Shown here: piece by piece, positions 8,723 through 17,103 of the stretch | Position numbering within the stretch: position 1 is the stretch's first letter | How the letters are laid out: each line of letters opens with the position of its first letter | Assembly: GCA_964567745.1 (NCBI GenBank) | Contig: CAZMNY010000001.1 | Coordinates: forward strand, 248,001-312,000 | Direction of reading: 5' to 3' | Source: CAZMNY01 sp964567745 | Lineage (GTDB): Bacteria; Planctomycetota; Planctomycetia; Pirellulales; Pirellulaceae | DNA: 64,000 nt | The notes under the pieces: model-generated | Told to the model about the DNA's origin: nothing | Seen by the model: only the letters and a program-made list of their open reading frames with translations | Database searches by the model: none | Position numbers and translations under genes: made by a program

Positions 8723-8750
8723 TTGACGCGATGTCCAAACAAGGTAAACT
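8723..8750 (+). promoter_or_regulatory. sigma-70-like promoter for the candidate small RNA
   Basis: TTGACG (8723-8728) and TAAACT (8745-8750) are separated by 16 bp, close to the housekeeping consensus. The predicted start site, about seven bases downstream, falls at the first base of the hairpin at 8756. Confidence 0.5.
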
Positions 8751-8755
8751 GTTTA

Positions 8756-8823
8756 CTGCTGTTCTTCGGAACAGCAGCCTAGGTCTCCTCAGGTCCCTGC
8801 CCCGCCTGTGGAGACCGTTTTTT
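8756..8823 (+). ncRNA. candidate small RNA or terminated leader RNA (~68 nt)
   Basis: Three parts in sequence: a perfect 9-bp hairpin CTGCTGTTC / GAACAGCAG capped by a TTCG tetraloop (8756-8777); a second hairpin GGTCTCC / GGAGACC (8782-8788 with 8810-8816) with an inner CAGG/CCTG pairing; and a run of six T residues (8818-8823). With the promoter just upstream this makes a compact terminated transcript. It could be a free small RNA or an attenuated leader of the barrel gene 400 bp downstream. It does not match the SRP RNA core. No family name is assigned. Confidence 0.5.
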
Positions 8824-9219
8824 GTGCGCTCACCGCATCTTCATGGCACTCGGTTCCATTCTTGGCTTTGACAGCAGTGCTGGTGCGCGCACCAAGTAAT
8901 GTGTTGCAACCAACTAGGAATTGAATTCGTTCCTTCCCTCGTCGATTGGCATTGCTCGCAAGGAAAGATGGCGGCCCATAGCCATCTCAAGACCAAATTC
9001 CCGCATTGGGCTTCTAGCCAGTCGACTCATCCCTCCTAGCTTAGGGACCTCACAACCGGAGTTTCGAGAAGAAGCCGGTTTTCCGTCAAGGCTTTCCTTT
9101 CCTACTCAACTTCTTCCATGTGCGCATCCGATACTACCGGCACACGCAATTAGGCAGTACGCGCCGTTTCCCATTTTGGGAGACGGCCAGGAAAGCGAAC
9201 GCCAAGGATGGGATGAGTT

Positions 9220-10401
9220 ATGGCAATTTCTCAATGGACCACGCGTCTCGCGTCAATGCTGGCGGTTTTAGTAATGACAACCGCCGCTTTTGCGCAACAT
9301 CATGGGCCGGCGCAGCCCTATCACCCTCAAATGCACACGCCGTTTATCGATCCGATGGCATTTGATCCGGACTATCAGTTCTTTGCTCCAGCTGAACTGG
9401 GCACATTCGGCAACGGATGGAAAGCGAAGACTGGCTGGTTCGGCAAGTACGACCGCATGCATCTATTCATGACGCGGCCGGAACTCGAGCCATCGTACAA
9501 CGGCATGGACTCGTCCTGGGGCCATCGCGTCGCGATGGGCTACATGACCACCGACGACCATGGCTGGACGTTCGAGGGATTCAACTTTTCTGGCCCTGGT
9601 AACTTTGACGAACTCCTAATCGAGCGATCGGACCGAGTCAATGACGATGACACCGACACGAACAACGGTGGAGGTGGCGGCGGTGGCAACCAAGGTGACG
9701 ACCCCGTAATTCCAGTCGGAGACCGTAATGATCCGGAAACGGGCTCAAGGATCTTTAGGTCCTTGAGATCAATCAACGTCGCATCGCTCAATGGATTCGA
9801 ATTGAACAAGACGTTTCGTCTGAAGCAATTCCACAATGGAAGCTATCTCGAGCCTATCCTGGGCGTTCGATATCAAGTCTTCAACGACTTTCACCGACGG
9901 GATACGTATGGTCGAATTGACCCAACAACGGGTATACCCGACCCCATGGACCCCACCAACAATACCCAGGAACAGATCGCCATCTTCCGTTCCAACTGGG
10001 AAAACCACATGGTTGGCGCCCATTTAGGCGTGCACTGGTTTACCCGGAGACCACATTGGCAGCTCTCGAGCGACTTGAAAGTTTTTGCCACACAAAACTT
10101 CCAGTCACTCAATCAATCAACGGATTCGTTCGACACGTTTTACTCAACCGTAGGGGAGGGTGCCGATATCGACACCACTGCGGTGTCGCGGACTCTCGCC
10201 TGGGCCCATAACGACGAATTCGTTTGGGGTCTCGATGTGCGGGCGGAAGCGGCCTATGAGTTGACGCGAGACATTTCCTTGACTTGTGGAGTCCAGGTTC
10301 TCCACTACGTCCAAGGGATTGCTCGAGGCAATCAAGCTGACTTCAACGAAGAAGATCTGACACTGGTCGGTGCCACGTTTGGCTTCCAAGTGAACCGGTA
10401 A
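9220..10401 (+). CDS. BBP7-like outer-membrane beta-barrel protein
   Basis: 393 residues with a signal peptide ending AFAQ at about residue 26. The mature part alternates hydrophobic and polar residues in the barrel-strand manner and ends FGFQVNR, with a near-terminal aromatic. Features typical of planctomycete BBP7-type barrels are the tyrosine- and tryptophan-rich start, a central spacer (a Gly-rich NNGGGGGGGN loop and an Asp-rich stretch near 145-165), and segments such as LEPILGVRYQVF, NHMVGAHLGVHWF and VWGLDVRAEAAYEL. It is probably a surface-exposed outer-membrane protein. An intrinsic terminator follows directly. Two related proteins lie at 48.9 and 57.3 kb. Confidence 0.75.
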   Translation: MAISQWTTRLASMLAVLVMTTAAFAQHHGPAQPYHPQMHTPFIDPMAFDPDYQFFAPAELGTFGNGWKAKTGWFGKYDRMHLFMTRPELEPSYNGMDSSWGHRVAMGYMTTDDHGWTFEGFNFSGPGNFDELLIERSDRVNDDDTDTNNGGGGGGGNQGDDPVIPVGDRNDPETGSRIFRSLRSINVASLNGFELNKTFRLKQFHNGSYLEPILGVRYQVFNDFHRRDTYGRIDPTTGIPDPMDPTNNTQEQIAIFRSNWENHMVGAHLGVHWFTRRPHWQLSSDLKVFATQNFQSLNQSTDSFDTFYSTVGEGADIDTTAVSRTLAWAHNDEFVWGLDVRAEAAYELTRDISLTCGVQVLHYVQGIARGNQADFNEEDLTLVGATFGFQVNR

Positions 10402-10426
10402 CTCAGAGAGCTGCTATCCCATCAAG

Positions 10427-10458
10427 AAAACGCCCTGCGGGTCCACGCAGGGCGTTTT
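10427..10458 (+). terminator. intrinsic terminator of the BBP7-like gene
   Basis: AAAACGCCCTGCG and CGCAGGGCGTTTTT form a perfect stem around a six-base loop, ending in a T-run, 25 bp after the stop codon. The A-tract on the 5' side makes it potentially bidirectional. Confidence 0.9.
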
Positions 10459-10531
10459 TCGTTCTTGATCGTTGTTTGTCGTTGAGTTGTTTGTCGCTGA
10501 GTTTTCGCCGCACCGGTGTCCACTGCGTGCG

Positions 10532-10732
10532 TCACTTGCTTCCAGCAACTCGTAGCTTGCGAATCTCGTCGAGCTCAACAGTTAATCGATGTCGTAAAGG
10601 ACTCTCAGCTCGCAGTTCCTCAAGCAGCTCTTCGGCGCGCTCGAAAGCGCCGTCCTGGATTTCGTTGCCGTTAAATAGTCGAGTGAAACTGCGTTGGACT
10701 TCGTTTTCAGTCAGCAAAAGAAAACTCCTCAT
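10532..10732 (-). CDS. small acidic helical protein, unknown
   Basis: A 66-residue frame with two amphipathic helices rich in Glu and Leu (FERAEELLEELRAES, TVELDEIRKLRV). A GAGGAG sequence falls just inside the annotated start, so the true start could be the TTG eight codons in (LTENEVQRSF). No family is recognised. It lies downstream of the big synthase gene on the same strand and could be the last gene of that transcript. The coding call rests on codon pattern and position only. Confidence 0.45.
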   Translation of the reverse strand: MRSFLLLTENEVQRSFTRLFNGNEIQDGAFERAEELLEELRAESPLRHRLTVELDEIRKLRVAGSK

Positions 10733-10874
10733 TCGTTGTATGGCGAAATGGGCGTAGGCCTAGTCGGTTATCTCGACGGAGATAACGAGCCGGACATCGT
10801 CCAGCGGCACGCATGATCACATTCTAGATCTCGTAGATCGATGTGCAATAGCAACTCTGTTCTTCGTGAGCGAA

Positions 10875-13800
10875 CTACGAGTCGAGTTGATTTGAAGACG
10901 CATTGTTGCTCGCGCTGAGTTGGCCAGCCGATCCGTTGAGCCGCGCTAGTTCGTCGGCCATGATCTCCGCGGTGCTGACGAGCTGCTCCTCGGTGTGGTC
11001 CGACGTGATAAAGAACCTCAATCGGGCCGCTGAGTCTTCCACAGCCGGGTAGAGGATTGGCTGTACATTAACGCCCCGCTTGTGCATGGCTCGCGAGAGC
11101 ATCAAGGCCGAACGGGAATCGCCCGTAATCACGGGCACCACGGGCGTGTTGTTGCCCAATCCTGTATTGAGGCCTCTCGATCGGCATTCGGCGAGGAATT
11201 TCCTCGCGTTGGTCTGCAGCCTTTCAACTCGCTCGGGCTCGTCCTCCATCAGCTTCAGTGAGGCCAGTGCGGCCGCTGCATTGGCTGGCGGAAGGCCCAC
11301 GCTGTAGACAAAGCCTGGCGACGTGTACTTGAGGTACTCGACAAGCTCCTTGCAGCCGGCGATATATCCGCCGCAACTGCCAAACGCCTTGCTCAGCGTC
11401 CCCATCCAGAGATCGACCGTTCTCGGATCGACATCGTAGTGCTCCGACAAGCCTCGACCATGCGGGCCCATCGTGCCCATCGAGTGGGCTTCATCGACCA
11501 TCAGGAACGTCTGATGGCGGTGTTTAACCTCGACAAACTTGGGTAGCTCCGGAAAATCGCCGTCCATGCTGTAAACGCCTTCGATCGCGATCAGCACTCG
11601 GCGGTAGGCGTGCCGCACCTGTTGGAGGATTTCGTCGAGCGCCGCCCAGTCATTATGGGGGAAGGCTCGTCGCCGAGCGCCGGAGAGAATGGCACCTTGG
11701 ATGATGCTGTTGTGGGCCAGGCTATCGTGGAGGATCAGGTCGCCGCGGCCGAACAGGTGGCCGATCGTCGATTCATTCGTGGCGTGCCCCCCCACATAGA
11801 GTATGGCGTCCTCGACCCCGATGAAGTCGGCGATACCCTGCTCCAAATCACGGTGCACCGGCTTCTCGCCCGAAACGAGCCGGCTCGCGGAAACGCTGGT
11901 CCCATACTTGGCGATGGCGTCCTGGGCGGCTTTCGTGACAATCGGGTCGCCCGACATCCCCAAATAGTTGTAGGACGCAAAACTGATCAACTCTCGCCCT
12001 TCGATCATCGTCCGATCATTGACGATCGATTCATGGACGCTGAAATAGGGGTTCTCCGCCCCCACGGCCCCAAGCAGCATTTCCTGCTGTTTAATTCGAT
12101 GATATTCCGGATAGGCGGCGAAATCGCAGTCTTGAGGAGCAACCTCGTATCCCTCCGGCCGCGGACCGATCTCGTCCTCATTGATCTCAGTGGCCGCGTT
12201 GACTGGATCGCAGCCGATGTACTCCTCGATGGCCGACGCGACTTCACGAACCGTCTCGACCTCGCCCAACAACTCTTCCGGAATCCGTCCGCCAAAAATG
12301 TTCTCGAGCTTGTTCACGATTTCCAATCGTTCGAGCGAATCGAGACCGACGTCGAGAACGATGTTCGTGTCGACATGCAGGTTACAAGCTCGCTCCTTAG
12401 CGACAATCTTGACCTGCTGGATAACATGCCCGACAACTTCGTCGTTAACCGGCGTCTTGTCGCTGTCGCTCGGTTCCGAGTCGTCTTGCATTGGCGCTTC
12501 CGCAGTCAGCGTCGAGGCGTCCCAGGAAAGCCACTTTGAGGCAATTTGCAGCGAGCCGTCCATGAATTCACGCTTGGTTGCAAAACGCTGGATTTTGCCG
12601 CTCGACGTTTTGGGAATCGAGTTGTAGCGAACTAGAATGACGGCATCGGGCGGAATCTCATGTTCGGCGTTGACGTCGCGCCGAATGGCTTGAATGACAT
12701 CGTCCCAGTCCTTGCGACGGGTGCGTTCGATTTCGCCGACGACGACGAGCCGCTCATGTCCGTCGACATCGACGGCAAACGCGGCGACTGCCCCAGACTG
12801 CAAACGCTCACTAGCGTTTTCCACAGTCAGCTCAATGTCTTGCGGGTAGCGATTGACCCCGTGAACAATGACCAGGTCTTTGCAGCGGCCGGTTACGAAC
12901 AGTTCGGCGTCATACAGAAAACCCAGGTCGCCGGTCCTGAGAAACGGTCCGTCGCCCGTGTCCGCAAGCGTCGCTCGAAACGAGGACTCGCTCTCTTCCT
13001 GTTTCTGCCAATATCCTTGGCCGGTACTGGGGCTCTTGACCCAAATCTCGCCAACTTCGCCCGGCCCCATTCGCACGCGTCGCTCCGGGTCGACGATAAT
13101 CAGCTTCTGCTCCGGCAATACTTTTCCGGAGCTGACAAGCACCCGAGCTTCCTCGTGGTCGTCGCCAACCGATTCGACGCGATGTTCATCCAATGCTCGG
13201 CCATTGAAGGTCTGCGTGACATATTGGTCCGGCTGATTCTTGCCGGTGACAATCAGAGTCGTCTCAGCCATTCCGTAACAGGGCAGAAACGCCTCACCGC
13301 GGAACCCGTAGGGAGCGAAACGTTTGCTGAAGGCGTCCAACGTTTGAGCTCGCACGGGCTCGGCGCCATTAAAAGCGACGGTCCAGCTACTCAAGTCGAT
13401 CCCATCGAGATCTTCATCGCGAATCTTGTCGACGCACCATTGGTAGGCGAAATTCGGCCCGCCCGAGATCGTCACTCGATGCTTCGATATCATATGAAGC
13501 CAGCGCACCGGGCGTTGCACAAACGCGGTGGGCGACATCATGACTATCGGCAGCCCGGAGAACACCGGCTGCAACACGCCGCCCACCAAACCCATGTCGT
13601 GATACGTCGGCAGCCAAGTCATGCCGAGACCCTGTCGCGTCGGCTGAAAACAGGAGACGATCAAACGGCAATTGTGAATGAGATTACGGTGCTGCAAGAC
13701 AACGCCTTTGGGCGTGCCAGTCGACCCGGACGTGTACTGAAGGACCGCGATGTGTTCTGGCGTGATCCCCGGGTCGCCCCACTCGTCCGCTCGCTCACTT

Positions 13801-14225
13801 TCGACCGTCTCGGTCGCCACCCAAGTGAGATCGCGGAGGCTCGGCGCATTATCCAACGTCGGACCGACTCGATCGACAACATCTTGCGTTGTGAAGGCGA
13901 ACTTCGCACCGGCGTCATTCGAAATCGCCTGAATCCGCTCCGTGTTTCGATTGCGACGCGGAGGAAAGGCGGGCACGGCTGTCGCGCCCGCGTAAAGGCA
14001 GCCAAACAAACCAGCCACAAACTCGAGTCCGGGTCGGTACATCAACAGCACTCGCTGCCCCTCTCCGCCCAACTCCTGTAGATGAGCCGCCACCGCTCGC
14101 GCGCGACGGTCCAATTCTTCATACGTGAATCGAGCGACCGTTTCCTCGCCATCGGTAAAATGGAACGCGGGAACGGTCGGTTTCTCAGCAGACCAGTATC
14201 GGCTCACCGCGACAAAATCGGTCAT
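10875..14225 (-). CDS. fatty acyl-AMP ligase / ACP / alpha-oxoamine synthase fusion
   Basis: About 1,116 residues from the ATG at 14225, where the adenylating domain begins (MTDFVAVSRYW); an ATG at 14363 would add 46 residues. Residues ~1-590 are a fatty acyl-AMP ligase: YTSGSTGTPKGVV P-loop, GMAETTLIV, LRTGDLGF, and KTSSGKIQR. Residues ~625-715 are an acyl carrier protein with the phosphopantetheine serine in DVGLDSLERLEIV. Residues ~740-1100 are a PLP alpha-oxoamine synthase (SFASYNYLG, DEAHSMG, and TLSKAFGSCGGYIAG with the PLP lysine). The probable reaction activates a fatty acid, loads it onto the ACP and condenses it with an amino acid with loss of CO2, as in serine palmitoyltransferase. 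It may feed sphingolipid-like or other aminolipid synthesis. The amino-acid substrate is inferred, not shown. Confidence 0.9.
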   Translation of the reverse strand: MTDFVAVSRYWSAEKPTVPAFHFTDGEETVARFTYEELDRRARAVAAHLQELGGEGQRVLLMYRPGLEFVAGLFGCLYAGATAVPAFPPRRNRNTERIQAISNDAGAKFAFTTQDVVDRVGPTLDNAPSLRDLTWVATETVESERADEWGDPGITPEHIAVLQYTSGSTGTPKGVVLQHRNLIHNCRLIVSCFQPTRQGLGMTWLPTYHDMGLVGGVLQPVFSGLPIVMMSPTAFVQRPVRWLHMISKHRVTISGGPNFAYQWCVDKIRDEDLDGIDLSSWTVAFNGAEPVRAQTLDAFSKRFAPYGFRGEAFLPCYGMAETTLIVTGKNQPDQYVTQTFNGRALDEHRVESVGDDHEEARVLVSSGKVLPEQKLIIVDPERRVRMGPGEVGEIWVKSPSTGQGYWQKQEESESSFRATLADTGDGPFLRTGDLGFLYDAELFVTGRCKDLVIVHGVNRYPQDIELTVENASERLQSGAVAAFAVDVDGHERLVVVGEIERTRRKDWDDVIQAIRRDVNAEHEIPPDAVILVRYNSIPKTSSGKIQRFATKREFMDGSLQIASKWLSWDASTLTAEAPMQDDSEPSDSDKTPVNDEVVGHVIQQVKIVAKERACNLHVDTNIVLDVGLDSLERLEIVNKLENIFGGRIPEELLGEVETVREVASAIEEYIGCDPVNAATEINEDEIGPRPEGYEVAPQDCDFAAYPEYHRIKQQEMLLGAVGAENPYFSVHESIVNDRTMIEGRELISFASYNYLGMSGDPIVTKAAQDAIAKYGTSVSASRLVSGEKPVHRDLEQGIADFIGVEDAILYVGGHATNESTIGHLFGRGDLILHDSLAHNSIIQGAILSGARRRAFPHNDWAALDEILQQVRHAYRRVLIAIEGVYSMDGDFPELPKFVEVKHRHQTFLMVDEAHSMGTMGPHGRGLSEHYDVDPRTVDLWMGTLSKAFGSCGGYIAGCKELVEYLKYTSPGFVYSVGLPPANAAAALASLKLMEDEPERVERLQTNARKFLAECRSRGLNTGLGNNTPVVPVITGDSRSALMLSRAMHKRGVNVQPILYPAVEDSAARLRFFITSDHTEEQLVSTAEIMADELARLNGSAGQLSASNNASSNQLDS

Positions 14226-14938
14226 GGGCGGCGAATACGGGGCGAAATAGCGATCAAGATTCACGTTTGTCTCAGCTCCCAAAGCAGTCAAGTAGCGACA
14301 CGTTGCACTGCCGTTTTTTGAAGTCGCCGGCTCGCTGTCGCGTCGTGTTCGCACGACGAGCATTCACGTTCGCTCAGCAAGGGTTCGCCAAACCGCCATC
14401 GTTTGCCCGACGAGCCAACGAACGAGCGGAATGCAGCACAAGAAGAGGAAATTGCATCCAGCATTTGCCTGAACCCATCGGCCAAAGCTCGGATTGCGCC
14501 GGCAGCCGCTGTGTCCGCTCCATGATATTGCTGGCATCCATTCCAACCCGTCGAGGCAAAACGGCGGGTTCCCCAGCAAAAAGATGAGACTGCCAAGCGT
14601 ATCATGCCAAAGCCATCCCTTCAATTGACGATCCCAACGCTCTACCTATCGGCGCGAGACTCCCTGCCACATTGTTGTCAGTCCGCCAACCGCCCCAATC
14701 GGTGCAATCGCGCCAGCACGCGGCGAAATCCACTGTTTGCCCAGCCGCTTCATTTGCAACTAACACCACTGGCGCCAACAACCTACGGTTCCCTGGACCA
14801 TTTTTCGGCCACCCATTGAGTTGGTTTGCTCGGTGGCTTGGGTCCAAGAACAGGTCGCACCGGCCATGGACGAAATTGACGATTCCAGATCGAAACTAAC
14901 ACGATGCCCATCCTTTGGAATTGGGAAGGTAGGCAACC
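14226..14938. other. long intergenic region
   Basis: No credible gene in this 0.7-kb divergent region, apart from a possible 46-codon N-terminal extension of the synthase. Short frames on both strands have no recognisable domains. It presumably carries the promoters of the synthase and of the pseudo-receiver gene, but I cannot point to convincing boxes. Confidence 0.5.
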
Positions 14939-15700
14939 ATGCGAAACCGCGACAGGCTCAAGACGCAGAACGCCGCATTCGAAATTCTGCTCGTGCATGA
15001 ACAGCCCTTCCACACCCTCGACGCGTTGGCGCTCGTCCCGGTAATGAGAACGGAAGTCTGCCTCGAGCCGGCCCAGGCGACGTCGGAAATCCGGCAGCGA
15101 ACGTTTGATGCGATTCTCGTCAACGTCGATTCGCAGAACTCCGCATTGATCCACTCACTTCGCCAAGCGGCACCGGCCACTCCGATCATCGGCGTGGCCA
15201 GTCGAGCCGACGAGGCGACTGTTCTCGAGCTGGCAAACGGTCCGCTGGACGACTACCTGCTCGCCGAACCCTCGAATGAAACGACAAGACTCTCGTCGAC
15301 TCGAGAAGACTTGGCCGAGACGATTGTTCACTGCTGTCGAGTCGCGACAAGGCTTCGAGCCACCGCCTCGTCGCTCAACGATCAAATCGCAATCAATTCA
15401 CAGCTCAAACGCGAATCGCAACAATTCGATCTCAGCCTGAGGGCTCTCGGTGCGATGATCGAAGCAAGACCGACACGCCCAGTCAATAACGACAACGAGG
15501 AACTGCGGCTCATCCGGGAAATCCAGCAGTCGATTCAACGAGCCATGCAACAAGCGGCCAGCCATGTGGCTCGGGTGACGCAGAACGACAGCACGGTCGC
15601 GGTGCCGAGCGAAGAGGCGACGCCAATCATGAACGCCGACGCCCAATCGAGCCGAACGTCGCTGCCCGCGTCATCGACATCGACAGGCACCGCGCATTAG
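14939..15700 (+). CDS. pseudo-receiver domain protein
   Basis: 253 residues. Residues ~12-125 follow the response-regulator receiver pattern (FEILLVHEQPFHTLDAL, FDAILVNVDSQNS, PIIGVASRADEATVLEL, GPLDDYLLAE). The position of the phosphoacceptor aspartate, in the strand after FDAIL, is occupied by Asn (VNV), and the early acidic pair is HE rather than DD. This suggests a receiver fold that is not phosphorylated. Residues 130-215 are a coiled-coil-like helix (LNDQIAINSQLKRESQQF, ELRLIREIQQSIQRAMQQ). The Ser/Thr-rich tail is low complexity. No output domain is attached; it may act through protein contacts. Confidence 0.6.
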   Translation: MRNRDRLKTQNAAFEILLVHEQPFHTLDALALVPVMRTEVCLEPAQATSEIRQRTFDAILVNVDSQNSALIHSLRQAAPATPIIGVASRADEATVLELANGPLDDYLLAEPSNETTRLSSTREDLAETIVHCCRVATRLRATASSLNDQIAINSQLKRESQQFDLSLRALGAMIEARPTRPVNNDNEELRLIREIQQSIQRAMQQAASHVARVTQNDSTVAVPSEEATPIMNADAQSSRTSLPASSTSTGTAH

Positions 15701-15968
15701 CTGAAACGCGTTCGCTTGACGGGCGCGCCGACTCGAGTTCATCGTCGATCGACAAGGACGAGAACGAAACCGGACACGATGGCGAGATCCCGGCGCCGAG
15801 CGGCATCAAGACATACGCAGTGCGTTGCCAGAAGCGCGACGTCGTCGCCGGCCCAGCTTCGTCGCTAAACCCCTCGTTGCGAAACCGCATGATCGGCGCG
15901 ATCGGAATCAAGAGTACGCCGCAGAGCATCAACGCCTTCAAGACGGCTCGAACTCTCTTTCTGGCCAT
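15627..15968 (-). CDS. possible small membrane protein, unknown
   Basis: From the ATG at 15968, a GGAG lies about 11 bases upstream. The N-terminus is basic (ARKRVRAVLK), then come two hydrophobic segments (ALMLCGVLLIPIAPIM and TAYVLMPLGAGISP). The last 25-30 residues overlap the tail of the convergent pseudo-receiver gene and look non-conserved. It could be a real short membrane protein or a chance frame. Confidence 0.35.
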   Translation of the reverse strand: MARKRVRAVLKALMLCGVLLIPIAPIMRFRNEGFSDEAGPATTSRFWQRTAYVLMPLGAGISPSCPVSFSSLSIDDELESARPSSERVSANARCLSMSMTRAATFGSIGRRRS

Positions 15969-16160
15969 TAAGTCATCCGCTCCAAGATTTCCAAACACGT
16001 TCGCATCGCTATCATGCGCGCCAGTCGTACGCTCTAGGTAGTCTGTAAATCGCTTTGAATTGCTGAGTCTCCAGACCAGTGCCCCAACCGTCTATCGACG
16101 CGAGGTCTCGATTTGACGACTCGCGTATCAGCCCGTCGTGACTTTGGGCGCGCCGGGCAT

Positions 16161-16451
16161 TCAAAGCAGATCATCGATTTGTCGCGCGCCATGCAAGACC
16201 CGGTAGACCTCGATGCCGTCATCGACGGGCGAAAAAATATCAGATAGCCACGCAGTGAGAAACAACGAAGGTTTTGCCGGAACTGTTCCATAAGAGTTCC
16301 GACATTCGGAAACGCGGCCAATCTTTGATAGGTCTGGGTAAAGCTCGTCTACGAGTTTGTCCGCAGCAGCAACATCTTCTTCAGCAACGCGAAGCCAAAT
16401 GTCGAGAACATCACATTCGGCCTGAGTCGTCAGTCGAACACGGGCCGTCAT
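16161..16451 (-). CDS. ParE-type toxin with a compensated double frameshift
   Basis: 96 residues, the usual size for ParE/RelE toxins. The start (RLTTQAECDVLDIWLRVAEE, then DVAAADKLVDEL) and end (VDDGIEVYRVLHGARQIDDLL) match the ParE pattern. The middle, about residues 38-75, does not. The adjacent frame over the same DNA reads TQTYQRLAAFPNVG, then CFSLRGYLIFFRP, which is what the family has there. One indel at the AAA run near 16340 and a compensating one near 16227-16237 explain this. ParE toxins poison gyrase. Here the beta-sheet core is rewritten, so activity is doubtful. The start codon overlaps the antitoxin stop by 4 bp. Confidence 0.75.
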   Translation of the reverse strand: MTARVRLTTQAECDVLDIWLRVAEEDVAAADKLVDELYPDLSKIGRVSECRNSYGTVPAKPSLFLTAWLSDIFSPVDDGIEVYRVLHGARQIDDLL

Positions 16452-16714
16452 GCGCCTTCATGTCGCTTGCGCAGAAGTTCAAGGCCCTTTGCCTTGATGC
16501 GTTCAGGATCCCAACCTAGCAACTCGCCGCGATCCGCCTCATCAAATCCAACTTGCAATTCTCGGCGAAGGTCGTCGTCGAAAAGGCGCCGCGCGTCTGC
16601 GATCGGCAACACGACATGCGTCGTCTGCCCGTCCGCATCAACGAGAAAGACAGGCGTCTTCTCGGAGTCAAGAATGCGCTTTTGATCTTCGGTTTGTGTG
16701 ATATTGGCCATCAT
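16448..16714 (-). CDS. antitoxin partner of the ParE-type toxin
   Basis: 88 residues from the ATG at 16714 (a second ATG follows at once; GGTGG lies just upstream). The N-terminal half has strand-rich TPVFLVDADGQTTHVVLP, followed by ADARRLFDDD, resembling planctomycete antitoxins with a Phd-like DNA-binding start. The C-terminal half (VGFDEADRGELLGWDPERI) matches the toxin-binding tail seen in ParD/CC2985-type antitoxins. The stop overlaps the toxin ATG by 4 bp, so translation is coupled. It should repress its own operon and neutralise the toxin. The reading frame is intact, unlike the toxin core. Confidence 0.7.
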   Translation of the reverse strand: MMANITQTEDQKRILDSEKTPVFLVDADGQTTHVVLPIADARRLFDDDLRRELQVGFDEADRGELLGWDPERIKAKGLELLRKRHEGA

Positions 16715-17004
16715 ACCACCCATTGTACAGAGATCGACTTGTTGAAGAAAACCAAGAACGAACGTAATCCAGCCATCTTGCCAATAATATAGGAGCCTTT
16801 GGCACCTGCGCGGCAAGCTGTTGTAATAGGACCGCGGAACGCTGTGTTGGAAAACGCTGTGTTGAGGATGTTCGCCTCGCATATGCCGAGCCGAATACTT
16901 AGGCGGCTGCCAAGCACGTCAAATCGCACGGTGTCCTCAGGGGATGCGATTCGCCGCTACGATATAATCGTTCCACAACAACAAAAGGAGATACCAAACA
17001 AAAA

Positions 17005-17103
17005 TGGCGGAAGTGCATGGGAATCGAACCCACCGACCGCATGTTTCCATACGGCCCAACGGTTTTGAAGACCGCGGCCACCACCAGGCGTGCAAGCACT
17101 TCC
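17005..17103 (-). tRNA. selC: tRNA-Sec (anticodon UCA)
   Basis: Read on the minus strand the gene begins GGAAGTGC and ends GCACTTCC-G-CCA, an 8-bp acceptor stem as in bacterial tRNA-Sec; CCA is encoded. The anticodon arm is CGGT-CTTCAAA-ACCG with UCA at 17066-17068. The variable arm is a 9-bp stem (17035-17043 with 17048-17056) closed by a GAAA loop. The T arm contains GGGTTCGATTCCC. The total of 99 nt, against about 76 for ordinary tRNAs, and the UCA anticodon together identify it. It decodes UGA at selenocysteine sites with SelB. No selA, selB or selD lies in the window. Confidence 0.95.

Larger units (their letters stand above)
8597..9219. other. divergent intergenic region with a candidate small RNA
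   Basis: No convincing protein-coding frame between the TraB-like gene (leftward) and the barrel gene (rightward). The region holds a promoter-like pair, two hairpins and a U-tract at 8723-8823, listed separately. The stretch from 8830 to 9190 shows nothing I can interpret. Confidence 0.6.

Noticed and set aside
8740..8823. Possible SRP (4.5S) RNA gene
   Set aside because: CAGGTCC and CAGCAGCC words are present but in the wrong order, and the GGAAGGAAGCAG core is missing.
12660..14081. 473-codon plus-strand frame opposite the FAAL domain
   Set aside because: It is an antisense shadow caused by the strong codon bias of the synthase gene; no domain or start signal.
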